Assembly: GCF_018139145.2 (NCBI RefSeq)
Contig: NC_059473.1
Span: 67,314,707-67,378,706, forward strand
Reading direction: 5' to 3'
Source of the DNA: Gymnogyps californianus
Taxonomy: Eukaryota > Chordata > Aves > Accipitriformes > Cathartidae
Length of the DNA stretch: 64,000 bases
Made by a program: the position numbers and the translations under genes
Shown here: piece after piece, positions 49,185 through 62,900 of the stretch
Position numbering within the stretch: position 1 is the stretch's first letter
Layout of the letters: the number at the start of each line of letters is the position of its first letter
Notes under the pieces: model-generated
Databases searched by the model: none
What the model saw: only the letters and a program-made list of their open reading frames with translations
What the model was told of the DNA's origin: nothing

Positions 49185-49475
49185 AACATAGGAAGGGGCA
49201 ATGGCCACAGATTGCAACTTGAGATGTTCAAACTGGAGACCAAGAAAAACTGCTCTTGATGAGTAGCACAGCACTGGAACAGGTTTCTAGAGAGGCTGTG
49301 AAATCTCTGTCCTAGGCTGTTTTTAAGACTTGGCTAGACAAAGTCACAGCTAAAACTGTAATATTCTAATAATAATCTACTCTAATAAACTAATTATGTG
49401 CAGGTCGTATTATGGGTTTGAATCTCAGAAGGTTAGATTCCAGTGGTCCCTTCCCAACGATATTTCTGTGATTAA
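49185..49475 (+). mobile_element. Degraded CR1 LINE 3' end
   Basis: An older CR1 3' segment in + orientation. It shows a decayed C-terminal RT region (GCACAGCACTGGAACAGG, then TAGAGAGGCTGTG, corresponding to the [10 protein letters not shown] region) and a 3' UTR with GGTCCCTTCCCAACGA, ending in a degenerate octamer tail (ATTTCTGTGATT) near 49473. There is an AT-rich insertion or expansion near 49355-49400. No intact frame. Confidence 0.75.
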
Positions 49476-50504
49476 CGACTGGGAAAGAAAACAGAAAAAT
49501 AAAGAATACAAAGAGAAAGTATTCAAAAAGGCTTAGATTAAAAAAAAAAACACACCAAAAAACAACAAAAGAACCCTCCCAGATTCACCTATAATTTTTT
49601 AGCTTATGGCATATTTTAATGGCATATTTTTTATAACTATGACATAAAACAAATGTTTAATTGCATAAGGAACTGTCAATTCATACCTCTTTTATCCAGA
49701 TAATACATTTGGAATTACAATCCTCCTCCTTTTTTTTTTTCTTTTTTTTTTTTTTTTGAGAAATCACTAGTATATCTCCTAAGCAGATGTTCTTCTGTTG
49801 TCATCAGAAAGGAGACAGAATAAGAGGGCAAACTCTTCTTCCTGTTTCTTCTCAGAATGGTTTAAGATTCAGCTCGAGTAATTACTTACTGACTGAAGTT
49901 GAACTGATTTTTCAAAATATCTTGTTTCAAATAATGTATTTCCTTGCTTGGCAAGACTTTATTTTAGGATTACTGTTTTATTCCATGGTTTCCAAGATTC
50001 TCCCTCATTATGCAGCTATATCCATCACGAACAAAATGTTCGGCTTTAAGTCAAGATCAGTTATGTTTTACTTAACTGAGGAAAAGCAAAGTGGCAGCCT
50101 TCTTTCTTAGTGATCTTTTATTTTGCATGCCTCATGTTTCTACTCAAGTTAGCACATAGTTTCCCAGCTGCCTTAAATCAATCTTGAGCATGTCCTGCCA
50201 CTGAAAACACCAGATTCCCCTTCTGCCCGCATCCACACATTTTCACCACATTTTTGTCAACTGTGGAAATTGTTTGGCTGCACAGTAAATTGGAATTACA
50301 GATGCACCCGAGGAAAAAATGAGTATCTGATAAGGACAGTGACATAACTCACAACATGACCACATAATCTGTAACAACCACACAAAAGAGATGGGGACAA
50401 ACTCTTGTGGGAAGGCCAGGGGAAGGACTAGGTTCTCCCCTTTTTGTAACTGCACACTGTTACAGGCCAACTCAGGCCAACTGTGGAGCCACACGTGTTT
50501 CCCG

Positions 50505-50522
50505 CCCCCCCCCCCCCCCCCC
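50505..50522. repeat. Poly(C) tract, C18
   Basis: Uninterrupted run of 18 C in intron 1 (18 G on the coding strand). Such a run is prone to sequencing error and can fold into G-quadruplex-like structures in RNA. Confidence 0.95.
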
Positions 50523-53144
50523 ATTTATTTATTCATATAGTTGTGAATACATATTGTCACAGACCCACTGTTGGTCACTCACCAAATTTCTGTCAAAAAG
50601 TGCAACCACCAGATCTCTAGATGGTTTAAGCCCAAAACTTGAAAAACTACTGAATTCAGTTTGGCTATCCTCAGGCACAGTTCCACCAGGACAACAGTTC
50701 AACTGCCCGTCCACAGATTCAGCACTGGCACACTCTCATCAGTGCTTAAGCACACTCTTTTCAGAAACTCATCCATGCCAGAAGCCTTACAGTTTACAGA
50801 TGAACACTTCTGGCAGCAGGAATGGCATGTCATTTACCTCAGGTGGGTGGCTGACACTACCATCTAAGTAGTGTAGGCTTGCACTCTTCCCTCTTCCTTG
50901 CTGTGACTGTAGCCCTCAGAATTTAATCCATGAAGGACTTAAAAAAAATTGAGAATGAAAAGAGCAGCCTTAACGTTAAGATGCAATTTCAGTTTGACAC
51001 AGAGTTGCTGGTTCCAAACAGAGTGAGTGTACTCTCTACAGACTGTCTGTACATTCCCTCTACCTGAATACCTCCATCTCTAGCTTCCCCAGTTCTCTGG
51101 TAGTCTCGATAATATCCAACCACATAAATAGGAATTCAGTTAAAACTGGAGCTCTAAAAGCTGAAGAACATTATCTTGATTCCTAGTGAGACTTTTTGCT
51201 TGCTCGAAGGCAGTAAAGCAAAATGCTTTAAGAGACTGAATGGTGAACTGGACATAGCACAAAAGAACTTTTGCTCATTTACATATAGAATAGCTACCAG
51301 ATAAAGACTAATCGTATAAAAGCTGGTTAAGTCATGGGAGTGAAAAGATGAAATTACTTTGGAGACATACAAAAGGGGCGTGGGAATGGAAGGCAACTGA
51401 AATATAAAAAATTCAAAGATTATTTTCCACATCTGAAGTTTTTTCAAACATTCCCGCAGGCAAGTGGCAAGGGTGAAGACCTTTAAATAAGTAACAGAGA
51501 TTTAGTGAGTAGCTTGTCATCAAAATGATGAATGTAGTTAGTTATTCTTAAGGAAGAGACTTTTTATGCCTTAGGATTTGTAGACTTGGCTAATAAGAGA
51601 ACAATTAAGTGGCAGAACAATAGCTATTCAAAGAAGGATGTAAAATGAGCAAGAACAGATGTGGTCTCACAGAAAACTAAATAGGCACTTCTGAACCTAT
51701 ACTAGTACAAAATATCACCTTCCTACCAAACAAAGTTAATAGAAAAGAAAACCTGGTACAATTTTATCTTGAGTCATGAGATATGGGGCTTTTTCTACAC
51801 TTTATGAATGTATGACTATTAGCTTCTCCAAAAAGCACAGTATGAGATCAGTCTTTGGAGGTTTCCTTCACCCAAAGAGGTTTGGATTTTTTTCTTAAAC
51901 AAAGTAGCATAACAAGCTCTTACTCAACATTTCTTTCTCTGTTCCTGCAAACATACAAAGACTCCAACAAAACCATGAAAGTTTTGACTTCGTTTGTGAC
52001 CTTCTAGCAATAACACTCATATTCAAGATCGGAAAGATAGATATGGCCCTTAGTTACTCTCCGAGCTCCTGAAAAATCTCTGAAATTTCATCACAAAGAG
52101 TGACTCTGATACAGAAATTATTTGGGTAAATAAAATCCTTACATATTCAAGGCATACATATGGTAAGGAATTACATAAAGCAATACCTTTTCACTTTGTC
52201 TGGGCTGAGAACTTAAAGGTCAAAAAACCATTTCTTCTGTTTGTTGGCCTTGGTGAATTCTGATTTTTCCTCACCCCCATGTAATATAGACTAGAAGAAG
52301 AATTTTACAGATTTTGGTATACGTGTGAAAGCTGCATGTATTTACCTAGACAGCTTAGTCCATGGGTGTATGCTGTTTCTAATTTAACATTAAAAATCAT
52401 CCAGCTATAAAAAGACTTCTATCTTTTAGACAAACTTCCTCAGTAGCTAGTTTAAATCTTATTTACTGTTGTTGCTATCCTGTTCATGACTAATAAACCT
52501 GTAATAATCCTGAACAGCTGTCAGCCAACAGGTGCTGCTGAATAACATTGAAACACAGTGCCATAAACTGGAATCAATTTTGTCTCCTTCACCGTTACAA
52601 TCACGCAAGCAGAACAACTGCAGCATTTTTAATATTACTTTTAATATCCTGCAGAAACTTAGGTGGGAGACAAAACCTTACTGTATAATCAAGAAAGCAC
52701 ATCCTACCATAATGACAGTTGCTACAGCTACACATTTTACGAGATTTGTAGGGAAGCTACAGCAAAGGTCTTCCTCTGAAGGCTGAGTGCAACTGATAGG
52801 CAGTGAGATGAACACAGAACATACAAAACATTCTTGAAAATGGTGTCTTGAGTTTCATTAAGTTCTAGAGCATGTTCACTTGCAATCCAAAGCCAGCTAC
52901 AAATGAGTTTTAACTTACCATCAAAATTATTTTTTCCTAAGTTAACTCTTTGTGCTTCAAGGCTTTCCTTGAACTGCATTGACAGACACTGAGAAATGAA
53001 AGTCCATGTAAGTAATGATTCTGTGTCTAATAAAACCATTGTTTACAATACTAATTATCTAATAATGCAAGACTGATGTAGTTAAACTTATCTTCTCTGA
53101 ACTTCACTTTAAAATTGTTCTAATTATTCTAATTCAGTAAGAAG

Positions 53145-53626
53145 TGTTGTAGAAAAAGTTAGTCAAAACTTGGAGCTAGCAGCTTAAACATTAATAGCTA
53201 GAGTAGACAAAGGTTGTGGTATATGAACTGTAACAACCATATTACAACATGCTGAATAGCTAACTACAGAATCGGCCAAAACCAACCTGGGAGGATGTGA
53301 TATTGTAGGATTGTACTGGAAGATGACCTCTTAGAAACCACTTAGTAACGAAACAGCAAACAAATCAAACTAATAAAAAGCAAGAAGACCCCAGACCTTA
53401 ATATTACTATTGGTCCAAATGATCACGTGAGGGGTGGGGAACTTAGATTGTAAAGGTATAATTGCCCAGGGATTTCTTTGTTCAGGGTCCCTCTTCGGAG
53501 ACACCCAGCTCGAGCTGTAGCACTATTAATAAAAAGTACTTTCATAAAGGAATCTATCTTTCGGCTTTTGCGGAAACCTAGATCCAAACCCTGTTATGGT
53601 GGCTGGCGTGCGTAATTTCCATGACA
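53145..53626 (+). mobile_element. Probable solo LTR, 482 bp, with 4-bp target duplication
   Basis: Begins TGTTGTAG and ends CCATGACA, with GAAG on both sides (53141-53144 and 53627-53630). Internal order is that of an LTR: a reverse CCAAT (ATTGG near 53409), a TATA-like TATAATT (53457), an R-like segment GGTCCCTCTTCGGAGACACC near 53487, AATAAA (53528-53533) and a U5-like TATCTTTCGGCTTTTGCGG. The sequence resembles an avian ERV LTR family I remember. A TGGTGGCTGGCGTG segment near 53596 looks like a retroviral primer-binding-site region, so the true LTR may end near 53595 and a scrap of internal sequence may remain. No coding sequence follows. Confidence 0.65.
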
Positions 53627-55710
53627 GAAGAGAGAAAAAAATTGATTTCTTAAAGTTACATATTCTCCTGAAACCGAAATCAGAAATATGCAACTCTTCA
53701 TTTATTTAACTGGTGCTTTGATCTTGCAAATAAAACACATTAAAATAGCAACTTTTATATTCCTGACAATAAAATATTAATAGAAATCCTTTTCTAAAAT
53801 CCTAAAGATTTTCATGGAATGACCAAAATTTGTAATGCTAATTAGCAATACATTATGTGGTCAGAGTCATTAAGGGGTGTTACACAGCCTTGTTATATCT
53901 TCACTCTTCCCAGCTAGGCATTCTCTCAAAGGCCTTCAACCTTGTTAGCAATCAGATTTTATTGTTCAGCTTGTGAGGCTTGCACTCTGTGGGGACCCAG
54001 AAACCAGTCAGTCAAGACAGCACTATAAATATGTAAATCTAAACAAACTAATAACCCACACAAATTCTCACTTTTTTTTTCCTCAAAGCTCTAGCACTAT
54101 TTTGATGAAAGGCATAGTCCAAGGAGACTAGAAACCAACCTCTCCAACTGATAGAATCTACCTTCTCTCGCTGTCCATTTCCTTGGCAGATGCAGCAGCA
54201 GACCTGGCCACTCAACTGCAAGAACTTCATCTTTTGCCATATCCAAAACCATCTCCACCTCAGAGAGCTTCACTTGTTAATCCCATTTTTTTCTAAGACA
54301 AAGTCAACGGTGGATTCTAACTTTCTTTCTTCAATTATTAACATTTTTTTTCTTTCTGCTCATTTTCTGAGGTGCAGAAGATTCTTTTTAGAATCTTGAA
54401 CCAAGAACCACATAATCAAATATATATTTGCCTTACAATTGTTTCAATATTCCAACAGCCCCAAATACTACTTGTCAATTAGTGTTATTTTGCATATACC
54501 CTACAGAAGAATATGCAAGCTACGGATACTTTCCAACACACCAAAACAGTTGTGCAACTGAAAAAGTAACACAGAATTGACCTCCCCAAACATTCAAAAA
54601 GCAAAGTATATATATATATTTATATTTCTCAGCTCTAGCATAATCATCATAGATGGACATCCATTTTTCAAGTGATCTGTGTCCAAGTAAATCTAATTAA
54701 AATATCCTGTCTCCAGATGGAGAGTGATCTAAGAGGACACAGTTTTCAAATTTTCATTCTTTGTTTTGTGCATAAATCAACTTTTCAAAACTAAATTTGC
54801 AAGGAAGAAGACAAAGAGGTAGCTTTATCTGTACAAACATTAGGTATTTTTTGGTTAAGCTCTGTCAATAGGCAGAATTAAATTATGCTCCTCAAGTGAT
54901 ACCTCCCAAGTAGCTAATACAAGCAGACTGAATCATACTATGGAGATGTCTAATTCTTGCCACAGTTAGATGAGAAAAATACTACCAAAATACATATAGG
55001 AGAATCCCCTCCTTCTGGGATTTAACAGTAATTGCATTGACCAACCTCATGGTATTAAAGTACAAGTATATGGCTAATGCTAACAAAATCACCAAAGGTG
55101 AAACTGCAACACACCCAAGCGGTCTATATCCAACGTTTCTTGAAAATTTATTTTAAATATTAAATTACTTCCAGAAGTCCAAGAGTTTCCAGAAGACTAG
55201 CTAAGTGTGACTCACTTTGAAAAAATTCTGAGACTAGGTGGGCAGTGTACCTGAAGTTGCAAGGTAAAGTAGCACTTCTACATACAAACTGGCATTATAT
55301 CATACTGAAATGGAATCTCTTTCACGCCTATGAAATTAAATATATAATATGCTTCTTAATAAAAAACTGCATGTAGGAAACAATTCTGTCATTTGGGATG
55401 AAGGATGTATTGTGGTCAAAATCCATCAACTACAAAATAATAAACAAACAGGATACAGTTATCCAGTACTAATGGAACATTTACTGTAGGGATTAGTTAG
55501 TCTGACGGCTGGGAAGGAAGATGATGTATGGAAACACACAGGATGATAATAAAGCAGCTCAAAATAAGTCATTTTCATGCAAGAATTTGAGAATTGTTCT
55601 GAAACAACTAATTACTAAGAATTTATCTAGTAAAAAAAAAGAAACTGCATACTGGCTTAAGAAATATTTGCTCAAGATTCGGACTGGCAAAGGTTTTGTT
55701 TAAGGTAAAT

Positions 55711-56965
55711 CAAATCTTTAAGGTTGGAAGGGACCTCTCAAGATTGTCTAGTCCATTCACCCTACACAGAGCAGGGTCAACTACAACAGGTTTCTTAGGG
55801 CCATGTCCAGTCGAGAATCCAAAAGCTCTTTGGGCAACCTGTTCCAGTGCTTGATCACTCTCGCAGTAAAAATGGTTTTTCTTATCTTTAAATGGAATTT
55901 CGTGTATTGCCATTCGTGTACATGGCTTCTTATCCTTTTACTAGACACCACTGAGAAGGGTCTGACTTTGTCTTCCTTACTCCCTTCCATCAGGTATTTT
56001 ATACACATTGATAAAACGCTCCCTGAACCTTCCCTTCTCAAGGTTAAACAATCTCAGCTCTCTCTGCCTCTCCTTGTATGTCAGATGCTTCAAGCCATTA
56101 GTTATCTTCTCTGGATCTGCTCCAGTATGTCCATGTCTCTCTTGTACTGGGGAACCCAGAACTGGACACAGTACTCCAGGCATGCTCTCACCACTGCTGA
56201 GTAGAGAAGAAGGATCACTTCTTTCGACCTGCTAGCCATGCTCTTACTAACACAGCCCAGGATGCTGTCTGACCTTCTTTGTCACAGGGGCACTTTGCTG
56301 GCACATTTGCAACTTGTTGTCCACTGGGACTCCCTCTGTTGAACTTCATGAGGTTCTTGTCAGCCCATTTCTCCAGCCTGTTGAGGTCAGTCTGTCCCTC
56401 TGAATGGCTGCACAACCATCTGTTGTATCATCCACTCTGTCCAATTTTGTATTGTCTGCAAATGTGATGAGGGTGTGCTCTGCCCCATCATGCAGGTCAT
56501 TAGCGAAGAGGTTAAACAGTATTGGCCCCAGTACTGACCCTTCACTAGTGACTTGCCTACAGCTGTCCTTTGAGTCCAGCACTTCAACCTGTCCACCTCA
56601 CTGTCCACTTAAATAGTCTGTATTTCATCAGTTAGTAAAAGAGGATGTTAGGGGAGACACTGAAAAAAGCCTTGCTGAAGTCAAGATAAGCAATATCAAC
56701 TGCTCTCCCCTCATCCACTGAGGCAGTCATTCGATTGTAGGAGGCTATCAGGTTAGTTAAGCATGATTTCTTCTTCACAAATCCATGCTGACCACTCCCA
56801 GTCACCTTCTTGTCCTTTATATGTTTGGAAATTGCTTCCAGGATTGGAAATAGTTTATCCATCACCTTCCCAGGGATCAAGGTGAGACTCAGCAGCCTGT
56901 AATTTCCTAGATCCTCCTTCTCATGCCTCCTGAAGATAGGAATGGCAACCAGATCTGTGGAATTT
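55711..56965 (-). mobile_element. CR1 LINE, 5'-truncated, 1.25 kb
   Basis: On the minus strand from about 56965 it reads RT motifs in order: RRHEKEDLGNYRLLSL, PGKVMDKLFPILEAI, GQHGFVKKKSCLTNLIASYN, AVDIAYLDFSKAF, GSVLGPILFNLFANDLHDGA, then RIRSHVHEW and KHWNRLPKELLDS. A 3' UTR of GGTCCCTTCCAACC type (TTAAGGTTGGAAGGGACC on +) ends near 55711. Several frameshifts and small deletions separate the blocks, so it is nonfunctional. The octamer tail is missing or decayed. Same orientation as the copy at 38.3 kb. Confidence 0.93.
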
Positions 56966-59900
56966 CTGATTTTTCAGGGGAGGGGAGGTGTAGCACCTGA
57001 TGAAAGTATACAGCACAGACTAGGCTTGCAATCTAAAAAGACAGCTCTAGCACATAATACAGGGATATACAGCAATGGTTAGATTATATGAAACATATTT
57101 AATTAATAAACTGACAGTACATGGGATCACTTCTGTAGAAGCTTTGAAGAAAATCGACCAGTTTGTCTTCTATCTTCAAAATCATTTGTCATAAGTAAAT
57201 AAAATAACATTGATAATGCAAGTGGACAGGTGCCTAAGCATCTCCACTTATTTCTGATCACAGCAGCAGCAGACCGTAACTACTCCTCCATAGCAGATGA
57301 TTTGCCTTACTGACAAATACGAACATTTCAGATGGCACAGATGCTCCTTACACAGTGCAAGAAATAAGAAAACTAAGTAGGCAATCATATTCAACTTTAA
57401 TTTCAGTCCTCAACCATCTTGCATGTTCTTGCTTGACACATACCTTTTTCTTTTCTTCTATAAAAAAGTTTGGATTCCTGACAAAAGTTTCTAGAAAATT
57501 TGTTTTAAGTAGCTTCAGAATTTTCCATGAGACCTGACAATGTTGTCACTGTCTGCTACGAGGTGAATAAAACCCACATACTGTAATACATTACACTTAA
57601 ATTCCATCATCCTATCCTCTAGATGACAAAAAAAAAAAAACAACTAATTATCACAGCCACTTTCACTGCCAATCTTACCTGCTCATGTTAAAGGAATAGA
57701 AAGTACTGGTATGGATACTGCTGAAGTAATAGCTTTGTAGATGACTGATATTCAAAGACAAAACTACACAGATTTGTATATGTAAACTGATGGTGTTACA
57801 CAAAACACTGTAACGGACATTCAGAACTTTTTCTATTTGTGCAGCTATTTGTTAGCTGCTCAAAGCACATCACAGATGCCAGGATTCTTCCTACTTCTTA
57901 CTTTAGAGGAAAAGCAAAAATCCCATGTCATGTCCTTTACTTCGTGCTTTCGTTGCAGCAGATGGGAAGTAAACAATAGATATTAATGGTGAGCAGAACT
58001 ATTTTCTCAGATTGCACAACTATTTCCACAGCTAGCTGTACCAAGGCATCTGTGGTTTTGTGCCTGTCAAATTCTCAGGAAAGAGCGTGGAGAGCACACT
58101 GCTCTTTCCAAATGCCAGTTTCTTCCATTGCAGATACACACATGCCCTAGAAAGACTATAGTCTATCCTCTGAGTTGAGTCATCCTTTTTTGATAGCTGT
58201 CAGAGTTGCCAGTATCAACATACTATATGCTGTTTATGAACCCCTCAATGCAAATGTCATTAAAAAATCTCTAATTTGTAATGCTGAGGTAATACCTCAT
58301 TTTCAGGGAAAAAAAAAAAAGGTTTCATATATACCTTTCAAAACTCTGTCTTGTTAGTAATGAGCTGCTAATTTCATAACTCTTTGTACGTAAAACAATA
58401 AAAGAAGAAACAAAAGCTTTTTAACCAAGGAGAAATTACTTACACGTATTTTAGCTCTCCTTTTATCAGCCTCGATTTATCTACATTCTATTAAATTTTC
58501 TAGTGTGTATTTTAGCACAAGTATTTGGATGGTGTGATTTTTGCACGCTGTAGTAAGCCACACAACTTTGACCACACTATAAAATGTAGATTTCTATAAG
58601 CAATTAATCTTCAAACTTAGTTCTTTTAAATCAGTGGCAACATTCCACAAGTTTGGGGGCATGTTTTTATTATTAAGGGGTAATATTTCAAAACAGTAAT
58701 TAAGTGAATGAAGAAAGTTGTTAAATGAATGAATAAAATACACTTCACTGGCAGCATTGCTCTTTTATAAAATGCAAAGACAGAACAAGAAAATGTCAGA
58801 CATATTTTGCAGTACTAGAACACACCCAGAATTTCAGAAGTATTTAACTTTATCATAACTCCTCGATTTACATATTCAAACTACAAATAGCTCTTAGACA
58901 AAATATATTTTCCCCAGTACAGTAACTTTTTTCTGAATACTAGATAATTTTGTGAAATATTGGAAATTCCAGATTTTACACCCTGTTGTGAACTCTACAG
59001 TCTTACACTATGCAATACTTTTCAAAAAGAGAAATTCAAGAAGGATATTGGTTTCTCTCAGATTGCTTGGCTTTTGTCCACTTAAATTTCATTTCAACAG
59101 CACATCTTATAGCAGAAAAAGCAATGACATTTCAGTTTGGGGATGCAAAATGATTTCATAATCATCAATAAAATGAATTAGTACCCTGATGGCCATACAT
59201 ATATCTATAAGCAAACCACAGTTCATTCTATTTTGGCAAAAGGGAAATAAAAATACAGAGAGTCTCGAGCCAGGTGAATGATAAGAAAACTGTATACAGT
59301 GAGGAAGGTAAAGCCCCCCCAAAAGAGTTTTTTCTACTGCAGTATCTAATGGACTCAGTTCCACTTACAGGATTGTGCATAGCCCATGTGAAATCTCATT
59401 TCCACACTTAGACAGCCTTAGCAATAACCAAGGTGACGACCACTAGCAAGACGCATCCCTTCTCCTGGGCTCTGGTTCCTGCGTTCTCTAACAGAAGTAA
59501 AGAACTCTCACACACCACAGAAAACCTTCCAAGTCTTAGCAAAAGATGTGGTCTAATAAGGAAGATACTACACAGCTCTAAAGAAAAGTAGGCGCCTGTA
59601 TAAAAATGTATACAAATACATTTATTGGTAAAAGTAGCCTGCATCATTGAAAAGACAGTTATTACAAGAAGATATTAAGTTATCTGTGGTTGAGCAGCTT
59701 TTCACACAATTTCTACAAAACAGGCAGGTAATTGTACAGATGCTTCAACTGATTTATATTTTTAAAAATCTTTCATATATATTTATACTTCATACAGATT
59801 TATAAAAAAAAAAAGCGGGGAAACAGTCAATACCAGGGCACAGGTACCCTAACCTAATCATCTTGGTATTATTTTATAGTGTTAAGTATTTCACATAGTA

Positions 59901-62900
59901 CCTCCTAAATTACAAACACATTTGGTAACTTCTGTTAGACAGTCCTGAGTCAAGAAATACGGTCCATCCCCAGAAAAGGGCAACAATATTTCTAGTTACT
60001 CTTGTCTGGTTCTGATAGCCATTGTCACTGTTTTCAATTTGGAATACAATAAAAGTTATATATATTATGCATACTTTCAATCTTCAGCAGTATTAGATTT
60101 CTGAGCAATGATACTTTTTCAACATATGGTATGCATACACCCTTTAAGATCAAGAAGAAGTGATAGATAAAACTTTGAATTGTTGGGATGCTGAGAGGAG
60201 GAAGGTGGTTATCTGCTTTGTTTTGGTTTGAATCAAGGTAAGTCCTCCTTCATCAAGACAGCAAGAAAGTTCTTTTGTACTGACAAACACCAAGGTTGTC
60301 AAGATAAGTCTAATAGCCTAACTACATGTTATCCCCTAAATGCCTATGCTAACATAGCACCATTTTGCTATGATTTTTCTAGAAGATTTTTACTGAAGAA
60401 AAAATGCCAGAACTTCTGTCATGAAAAATAGTTACATCAAATCCACAGATAAAGTTGATATACTCTGAAGATTGTATTTAGAGGCTTGCAGCATTTGGGA
60501 GACGTGTATAAAAATTTAATTTTTTAAGTTGGTCAAGTATCTCAATTTCAGTGAGAGGTTTAAATATATTTCTCATTTTTGTAGAGAAAAAAAATCAAGA
60601 ATAAACAGTATGCACTCAAGAATTTAAAAAAAAAGAAAAAAGGCAAATAAAAATAATTCAAATCTATCGTTTTAAACCAAAAAAGTCAATCATGAGATGG
60701 TTGTGACTCAATTTCCAAACACATCTGGCAGCACCACAGGAATCTGAGCCACTACAGAAACATGGAGGAAAGTAAGGGGAAAAAATGTTTCAAAAGCAAT
60801 AGGGAGGAAATGGCAGTAATTGCACTTGCAGTTATTTATGCTAACAGTAATACAATTCTGGATGATGGGCAGCACCTTTTACAACCACTGAGACTTCTCA
60901 ACTATCAAATTCAGGTAAACCCATTTAAAAAATTATTGTAAATTGAGAAACTCACCTCCCTGCTTACCTTAGGACTGCAGCCCTGATGAACTTTGACTCC
61001 TTTGAAATCAATCTCCCACTGACTTCACAGATGCCAGGATTTTTTCCCAATTGTTTGCCTTTTATAACATACGTAGTATGTTAAATAATATTTCCTGAAA
61101 TAATTCTGGGAGTAAATCAGGGGCCTGTGCTGCCCTGCTGAGAGGAAGAGAAATCTGTGTATTTTAGGAAACATTGGATTATTTTGAATACAAGTGTCCT
61201 TGTTCTCATGGCCTCAGAGTTCAGCTAAGCAGCTGGAAATGATGAAACCTCTTCAATTAAGTAATCTCTGAAAGGTCTACTACCACTCTGCAGCACTTCC
61301 ATCAGGCCTCTTCCTAGGATTGCTACCAAAAGGGAGCTTCTCTTCTAACTTTCAAAGAAGGAGCGGGACACACTGCCAACTGCCAACCTTATCAGATTCT
61401 TCACACCATTGTATCCCAAAACATACAGATTCTTCTCTACCAAAATATTCCCACAGGATGTGGAAAGACATCCACATTTAGAGGATGTGTCCAACTGAAT
61501 CTTTCAGATTCAACATTTGTTATGCAACTGCAGGCCCATATAGGGGCTACACTGCTCTCCTGCCTTACACAGATGGTATTAACACATTATTGCCTATGTC
61601 AGTGCATCCCTATTTGTCACCATTATCTTTATAAGGTCACTCATGCAAAAATCTGTTTCCTGCTCCTGTTCGTTCTATTTTTGAGCAATAGCATGCTGCC
61701 TGCTGCCCAACCCACCTCTTCAAAGGCTGGACAGCTCACGCTGCAAAACAGTGCAATATCAAAGTTATCCAGGCCTTTGCTCTCCATAGGTTCCTGATCT
61801 GTGAGGAGGGAATTATCATGACTGTGATATCTCTGCCAGTAATTGCCCTGCAATTAGATGGAAACTACCTGAATCTATATGTTTCATTCTTGTTGTTTTG
61901 CAGGGCAGGGACAAATGTTCTTGCATGCAGTGCCATTTCCACATCACCACATGATAAACTGTTACATTCAAGAAGGCAAAAGGGTCCATAGTAGGTCATT
62001 ATAAAGTCTAGAAGGGCTGCATTGTCATGTGTGCCTTAAGCATGGCTCATTCAGTCACTTTGACTGAACAAACAGATTTTGATGTAGCTAGTGACTATGG
62101 GGAAAATATATTTCACAGCTCATAGTACCACAGGAAAAAAACAGATCCTGCAGTTAGACCAGGATTACATGTTAACTTCTCCACTGTTAGCAGCTGAATG
62201 CCAGCACTGTTTCTAATTAAAAGACATATTCAGAGAAGCAGTATGCTTACCAAGTTGGAATCAAGGAATGCTGGTGTAAAGGGTGGGACCTGCCAGGATG
62301 GATAGTGGGCCAAAAATACGTCTTACAATATGCCCTCACCGTGGTTTCCTGTGAGAGCTGAGGCTAGAGACCACAGAGCAGCACCATAAAGCTCCAGAAA
62401 CCTTCATATTCTCTCACAATACCCACTATGTGCTATTTCAAATAAGCAACAAGTTCAAGGGTGTGTTCCTATCCAAAGATCTCTTAAAACTCTTCCTACT
62501 TGGTACATGTCTACTGTGTGACACTCCACATGTAGTTATCTTCATCACCTTGAATTTTATGCAGTATTGTTTGCTAGTCTTTTCTTACACAGCAGCATTC
62601 AAAAGTATCGAAACATTCTGATATTCTGATTATTCTGCAACTAGAGAAATGGCACAGATTTATCAGTGCTGTCACTTCCTCGAGACCTTGGTTTGCACTT
62701 CACCTGATTTTTTAAGAGGATGAAATCAAAGTAATCAAAAACAGAAGAGAAATAATGGGATCAAAGTTCAGCATGACAACAGAAGGTACGGTAGGATTCC
62801 CAAGAAGGAAAGGATTTTCCAACCAGAAGTGTGGAAGAATGAAGAATAAGCAGAAGTTGCAAAAAGTTGAGGGCTGCTAGTCTGAAAAGTATGAATGGCA

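Noticed and set aside
50407..50871. Plus-strand ORF of 154 codons
   Set aside because: Runs through a C18 homopolymer (a Pro run) and shows no domain or conservation signal; chance.
55803..56204. Plus-strand ORF of 133 codons
   Set aside because: Antisense shadow of the minus-strand CR1 at 55711-56965.
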